From the NCBI GenBank assembly GCA_014360395.1, contig JACIXM010000457.1:1-15535 (forward strand): a stretch of 15,535 nucleotides of DNA, read 5' to 3'. Below the pieces are notes generated by a model. It was not told the DNA's origin and did not search any database. It saw nothing but the letters and a program-made list of their open reading frames with translations. This DNA is from Actinotalea sp. GTDB taxonomy: Bacteria; Actinomycetota; Actinomycetes; Actinomycetales; Cellulomonadaceae. Positions 12,516-15,535 of this stretch are shown piece after piece. Made by a program: the position numbers and the translations under genes. Numbering within the stretch: position 1 is the stretch's first letter; each line of letters starts with the position of its first letter.

Positions 12516-13412
12516 TCAGCGGGTCGCCCGCAGGTGGTGGACGTCCCCGGCCGGGACGGTGTGGAGTCGCCCGGTGCCGTCGACGACCTCCAGCGAGCCG
12601 TCCGCCGCGAGCGCGCGCGCCACCCCCTCGAGCACGCGCTCACCCGGCAGCTCCACGCGCACCGGCTGCCCGAGCGTGGTGCAGACCGCCGTGACCCGGG
12701 CGTCCAGCCCCGCGGCGGCGACGTCGCCCCGCGCCGCGCGCCAGCGGGCGTCGACGTCGAGCAGGTGGCGGACGACGGCGGCCAGCAGCAGCGTCCGGTC
12801 GGCGCGCCCGCCCGTGAGCGCGAGCGACGTCGCCGTCGGCACCGGCAGCTCCGCGGCCGTCTGGTCGACGTTGACCCCGATGCCGACGACGGCGGCGCGA
12901 CCCTCCGGCACCATCGCGAGGTCCCCGAGGATGCCGACGACCTTGCGGCGCGTGCCCCACCCGGGCAGCTCCTCGCCGCCGGTGTCGACGAGCACGTCGT
13001 TCGGCCACTTCAGACCCGCACGCAGGCCGGTCACCTCCTCGACCGCCTCGACGACGGCCGACCCCGCGAGCAGCGGGAGCCAGCCCCAGCGGTCCGCCGG
13101 CACACCGTCCCCGGGCCGCAGCACGACCGAGAAGGTCAGCGCGGCCCGGGCCGGGGTGGTCCACGTGCGCCCGCGCCGGCCCCGTCCGCCCGCCTGGTGG
13201 TCCGCGACGAGCACCGAGCGGTCGGGCCACGCGTCGGGCCGGGTCGCCAGGCCCGCGAGCACGTCCTGCGAGGTGGAGGAGGTGCGGTCCACGACGACGA
13301 CGCTCCCCGTGGCACCCGCCGTGCGGAGGACGGCGCGCACGGCGTCGACCGCGAGCGGGTCGCGCGGGTGGGGCCGGGCGGGCGGGACCATCGAGGACGG
13401 CGTGGACGGCAC
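12516..13412 (-). CDS. birA: Biotin--[acetyl-CoA-carboxylase] ligase
   Basis: A 298-residue ligase that activates biotin with ATP and attaches it to the lysine of the biotin carrier domain of acyl-CoA carboxylases. DRTSSTSQD (42-50), the biotinoyl-AMP loop [10 protein letters not shown] (75-84), LKWPNDV (134-140), RKVVGIL (156-162, with Lys157) and VVGIGVNV (175-182) are all present. There is no N-terminal winged-helix DNA-binding domain, so this is a monofunctional ligase, not the E. coli-type repressor. That is usual in actinobacteria. It diverges from accD across 113 bases, a layout shared with M. tuberculosis birA-accD5-accE5, which supports the partner assignment. The start GTG at 13412 is preceded by TAGGGT at six bases. 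An internal ATG seven codons in is an alternative. Confidence 0.95.
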   Translation of the reverse strand: MPSTPSSMVPPARPHPRDPLAVDAVRAVLRTAGATGSVVVVDRTSSTSQDVLAGLATRPDAWPDRSVLVADHQAGGRGRRGRTWTTPARAALTFSVVLRPGDGVPADRWGWLPLLAGSAVVEAVEEVTGLRAGLKWPNDVLVDTGGEELPGWGTRRKVVGILGDLAMVPEGRAAVVGIGVNVDQTAAELPVPTATSLALTGGRADRTLLLAAVVRHLLDVDARWRAARGDVAAAGLDARVTAVCTTLGQPVRVELPGERVLEGVARALAADGSLEVVDGTGRLHTVPAGDVHHLRATR

Positions 13413-13418
13413 GGCGCG

Positions 13419-13424
13419 ACCCTA
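13419..13424 (-). promoter_or_regulatory. -10 element TAGGGT of birA
   Basis: TAGGGT on the minus strand ends six bases (CGCGCC) before the GTG at 13412, leaving no space for a Shine-Dalgarno sequence. Confidence 0.5.
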
Positions 13425-13512
13425 GCGACACGCCCGCGTTTGTGGACATCCGCCTACGCCGCTGCGCCGACACGGTGGAGAACGGCATCCGACGTGTGCC
13501 GATCCCGACAAC

Positions 13513-13518
13513 TACCCT
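13513..13518 (+). promoter_or_regulatory. -10 element TACCCT of accD
   Basis: TACCCT ends seven bases before the GTG at 13526. It sets the accD start there rather than at the in-frame GTG at 13442, and would drive accD and accE together. Confidence 0.55.
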
Positions 13519-13525
13519 CACTCGG

Positions 13526-15136
13526 GTGACTGACGCACTCGCCACCTCGACCGGCACCTCGGCGGGCACTGCCGACAAGCTCGCCGACCTCGCCGAGCGC
13601 ACGGCGCGCGCCGTCGACGCCCAGGAGGAGGTGGCGGCCGCCAAGCAGCACCCCCGGCGGAAGAAGACCGCCCGCGAGCGCGTCGCGGCCCTGCTCGACG
13701 AGGGCAGCTTCGTGGAGCTGGACGCCTTCGCGGCGCACCGGTCGACGCGGTTCGGCCTGGACAAGCGCACGACGCCCGGCGACGGCGTCGTCACCGGCTA
13801 CGGCACGGTCGACGGACGGCAGGTCTGCGTCTACAGCCAGGACTTCACGGTCTTCGGCGGTTCCCTCGGGGAGGTGCACGGCCAGAAGATCACCAAGGTG
13901 ATGGACCTCGCGCTGCGCACGGGCGTGCCGCTCATCGGGATCCTCGACGGCGGTGGCGCCCGGATCCAGGAGGGCGTCGCGGCCCTGACGCAGTTCGCGG
14001 AGATCTTCCGCCGCAACGTCGCCGCCTCCGGGGTCATCCCGCAGATCTCCCTCATCCTCGGCCCCAGCGCCGGCGGCGCGGTGTACTCGCCCGCGCTGAC
14101 CGACTTCGTCGTCATGGCCGACGGCACGTCGAACATGTTCATCACGGGCCCGGACGTCATCCGCGCGGTCACCGGCGAGGACGTCGGGTTCGAGGAGCTC
14201 GGCGGCGGTCAGACGCACAACACGCGCTCCGGGGTCGCCCACTACCTGGGCGCCGACGAGGACGACGCGATCGAGTGGGTCAAGGCGCTCGTCGGCTACC
14301 TGCCGTCGAACAACCTGTCCGAGCCCCCGGTCTGGGAGGACGACGCCCACGCCGACCTCGAGCCGACCGACAGCGACCTCGCGCTGGACACCCTCGTCCC
14401 CGACTCGGACTCCCAGCCGTACGACATGCACACGGTCATCGGCGCCGTGCTCGACCACGGGGACTTCCTCGAGGTGCAGCCGCTGTACGCGCAGAACGTC
14501 GTCGTCGGCTTCGGCCACGTCGAGGGCCGGCCGGTGGGCGTCGTCGCGAACCAGCCCCAGCAGATGGCCGGGACGCTCGACATCAACGCCGCGGAGAAGG
14601 CCGCCCGCTTCGTGCGGACCTGCGACGCGTTCAACATCCCGGTGCTGACGTTCGTCGACGTCCCCGGCTTCCTGCCCGGCACCGACCAGGAGTGGAACGG
14701 CATCATCCGCCGCGGCGCGAAGCTCATCTACGCCTATGCCGAGGCGACCGTCCCGCTCGTCACCGTCATCACGCGCAAGGCCTACGGCGGCGCGTACATC
14801 GTCATGGGTTCCAAGCAGCTCGGGGCCGACGTCAACCTCGCCTGGCCGACCGCCCAGATCGCCGTCATGGGCGCCGGCGGTGCGGTGAACATCCTGCACC
14901 GGGGTGCGCTGAAGAAGGTCGCGGAGGACGGTGGGGACGTGGACGCCGAGCGCGCCCGCCTGACCGCCGAGTACGAGGAGGCGCTGGTGAACCCGTACGA
15001 CGCCGCCCAGCGCGGCTACGTCGACGCCGTCATCCCGCCGTCGCAGACCCGGGCCCAGGTGGTGCGGGCCCTGCGGGCCCTGCGCACCAAGCGGGCGAGC
15101 CTGCCCGCCAAGAAGCACGGGAACATCCCGCTGTGA
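13526..15136 (+). CDS. accD: Acyl-CoA carboxylase carboxyltransferase (beta) subunit
   Basis: A 536-residue carboxyltransferase that moves CO2 from biotin on the alpha subunit to an acyl-CoA, giving malonyl- or methylmalonyl-CoA. It forms hexamers in the cytoplasm. N-terminal half: [20 protein letters not shown] (110-129), the first oxyanion-hole block [11 protein letters not shown] (141-151), [13 protein letters not shown] (179-191) and GGGQTHN (226-232). C-terminal half: [17 protein letters not shown] (378-394), the second block [14 protein letters not shown] (417-430) and [18 protein letters not shown] (437-454). Length and motifs match the PccB/AccD5 type (about 530). The residue aligned with Asp422 of Streptomyces PccB, known to set acyl-CoA preference, is Ile425, as in acetyl-CoA-using AccB. 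The start at 13526 gives [10 protein letters not shown]. Its stop overlaps the accE start by four bases, and it diverges from birA. The alpha (biotin carboxylase/carrier) subunit is not in the window. Confidence 0.95.
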   Translation: MTDALATSTGTSAGTADKLADLAERTARAVDAQEEVAAAKQHPRRKKTARERVAALLDEGSFVELDAFAAHRSTRFGLDKRTTPGDGVVTGYGTVDGRQVCVYSQDFTVFGGSLGEVHGQKITKVMDLALRTGVPLIGILDGGGARIQEGVAALTQFAEIFRRNVAASGVIPQISLILGPSAGGAVYSPALTDFVVMADGTSNMFITGPDVIRAVTGEDVGFEELGGGQTHNTRSGVAHYLGADEDDAIEWVKALVGYLPSNNLSEPPVWEDDAHADLEPTDSDLALDTLVPDSDSQPYDMHTVIGAVLDHGDFLEVQPLYAQNVVVGFGHVEGRPVGVVANQPQQMAGTLDINAAEKAARFVRTCDAFNIPVLTFVDVPGFLPGTDQEWNGIIRRGAKLIYAYAEATVPLVTVITRKAYGGAYIVMGSKQLGADVNLAWPTAQIAVMGAGGAVNILHRGALKKVAEDGGDVDAERARLTAEYEEALVNPYDAAQRGYVDAVIPPSQTRAQVVRALRALRTKRASLPAKKHGNIPL

Positions 15137-15366
15137 CCCCGCCCGACGTCCGCGTGGTCCGCGGCGCCCCCGACGACCTCGAGCTGGCCGCCCTGGTGGC
15201 CGGCCTGGCGGCCGGCGCGCAGGCCGCCGACCACGGCGCGCCGCACCCGCACACCGACCCGGCCCCCGCGGTCCACGCCCGCCGCCGCTGGCGCGACGGC
15301 GCACACCGCCTCTCCGACCGGCTCACCCCCGGCCCGGACGCCTGGCGCTGGAGCACCCACCCCTGA
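15133..15366 (+). CDS. accE: Acyl-CoA carboxylase epsilon subunit
   Basis: A 77-residue protein starting at the GTG of a GTGA overlap with the accD stop. [21 protein letters not shown] (5-25) and the C-terminal [13 protein letters not shown] (62-74) match the actinobacterial epsilon subunit family (PF13822; AccE5/PccE), where a helix beginning RVVRG.P...ELAAL is followed by a variable linker and a P..G.WR.S tail. The epsilon subunit binds the alpha-beta carboxylase complex and raises its activity. The linker (31-58) is rich in His, Ala and Pro. Four-base overlap implies translational coupling to accD, giving matched output. Position, size and both end motifs make the assignment firm despite the short length. 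Confidence 0.9.
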   Translation: MTPPDVRVVRGAPDDLELAALVAGLAAGAQAADHGAPHPHTDPAPAVHARRRWRDGAHRLSDRLTPGPDAWRWSTHP

Positions 15367-15369
15367 GGG

Positions 15370-15395
15370 CCGCCGGCCGAGGGCGGGCCGGACGG
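15370..15395. terminator. Hairpin between convergent accE and membrane-protein gene
   Basis: CCGGCC (15373-15378) pairs with GGCCGG (15386-15391) across a 7-base loop. The stem is extended by CCG (15370-15372) with CGG (15393-15395) past one bulged A. It starts 3 bases after the accE stop and ends 4 bases before the opposing stop, so it can serve both genes. Confidence 0.5.
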
Positions 15396-15399
15396 CGGG

Positions 15400-15535
15400 T
15401 CACAGACCGTGGCCGACGTGGCGCTCCGCGCCGGTGCGGACCGGGTGCAGGTGCGTGGCCAGCACCAGGGTGGCGACGATGGTCACCAGCTCCAACGCCT
15501 TGATCGTCAGGCCCCAGACCTCGTACGCGGGGATC
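15400..15535 (-). CDS. C-terminal end of an unidentified membrane protein (5' part outside window)
   Basis: The last 44 residues are visible on the minus strand, ending at TGA (15402-15400). About 20 hydrophobic residues, LTIKALELVTIVATLVLATH (9-28), would form one membrane helix, followed by a short basic tail with several His (HPVRTGAERHVGHGL). Codon use (G or C at nearly every third position) supports real coding. The rest of the gene lies beyond 15535, so no family is assigned. Confidence 0.55.
   Translation of the reverse strand, partial: IPAYEVWGLTIKALELVTIVATLVLATHLHPVRTGAERHVGHGL

Noticed and set aside
12516..13412. BirA acting as a biotin-responsive repressor of the accD promoter
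   Set aside because: The protein begins directly with the ligase domain and has no winged-helix DNA-binding domain, so E. coli-style repression is not supported.
10519..13425. A 968-codon plus-strand frame across SRAP, cyclase and birA
   Set aside because: It overlaps three confident genes in other frames or on the other strand and shows no motif.
13454..15304. A 616-codon minus-strand frame opposite accD
   Set aside because: It is antisense to accD and accE, which are supported by motifs and by their four-base overlap.

Overview
The window is about 15.5 kb of very GC-rich DNA (third codon positions almost all G or C) from an actinobacterium. Gene content fits the Micrococcales, possibly the Cellulomonadaceae: a DUF222/HNH endonuclease, a class III adenylate cyclase with an Rv1264-type N-terminus, and a birA / accD / accE carboxylase module. 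The genus is inferred from overall protein character, not from a database match. The strand changes often and genes are dense. No rRNA, tRNA, transposase, phage gene or CRISPR array was seen.

Layout. 1-561 (-): N-terminal part of an AI-2E/PerM-type membrane protein, cut by the window edge. 628-2310 (-): glucose-6-phosphate isomerase (pgi). 2429-3925 (-): RNase II/R-type RNB ribonuclease. 3926-4220: divergent intergenic region with two tandem palindromes. 4221-5135 and 5128-5868 (+): DUF72 protein overlapped by a UdgX-type uracil-DNA glycosylase. 5953-7530 (-), probably extending to 7711 through a frameshift: DUF222/HNH endonuclease with a hexanucleotide microsatellite. 7861-9084 and 9094-10509 (-): DapC-like aminotransferase behind a Bcr/CflA-type MFS transporter. 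10616-11422 (+): SRAP (HMCES/YedK) protein. 11452-12501 (-): class III adenylate cyclase. 12516-13412 (-): biotin protein ligase (birA). 13526-15136 and 15133-15366 (+): acyl-CoA carboxylase beta (accD) and epsilon (accE) subunits. 15400-15535 (-): C-terminal tail of a membrane protein.

How genes fit together. BirA, AccD and AccE form one functional unit: BirA attaches biotin to the carrier subunit (not in this window), AccD is the carboxyltransferase and AccE its small actinobacterial partner. AccD carries Ile at the position that sets acyl-CoA preference, which suggests acetyl-CoA or broad use rather than strict propionyl-CoA use. UdgX and SRAP both act by covalent attachment to damaged DNA and lie 5 kb apart. 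The remaining genes are housekeeping or accessory and show no common pathway.

The most striking window-wide signal is promoter architecture. Eight genes have a TANNNT hexamer ending 6-8 nt before the start codon, and two more have CANNNT at exactly 6 nt. This predicts leaderless transcription for nearly every transcription unit and was used to choose start codons. No clear multi-gene novel system was found. The best leads are the leaderless pattern, the frameshifted and repeat-bearing HNH gene, the UdgX/SRAP pair, the AccD Ile425 substitution and the palindromes at 3993-4035.
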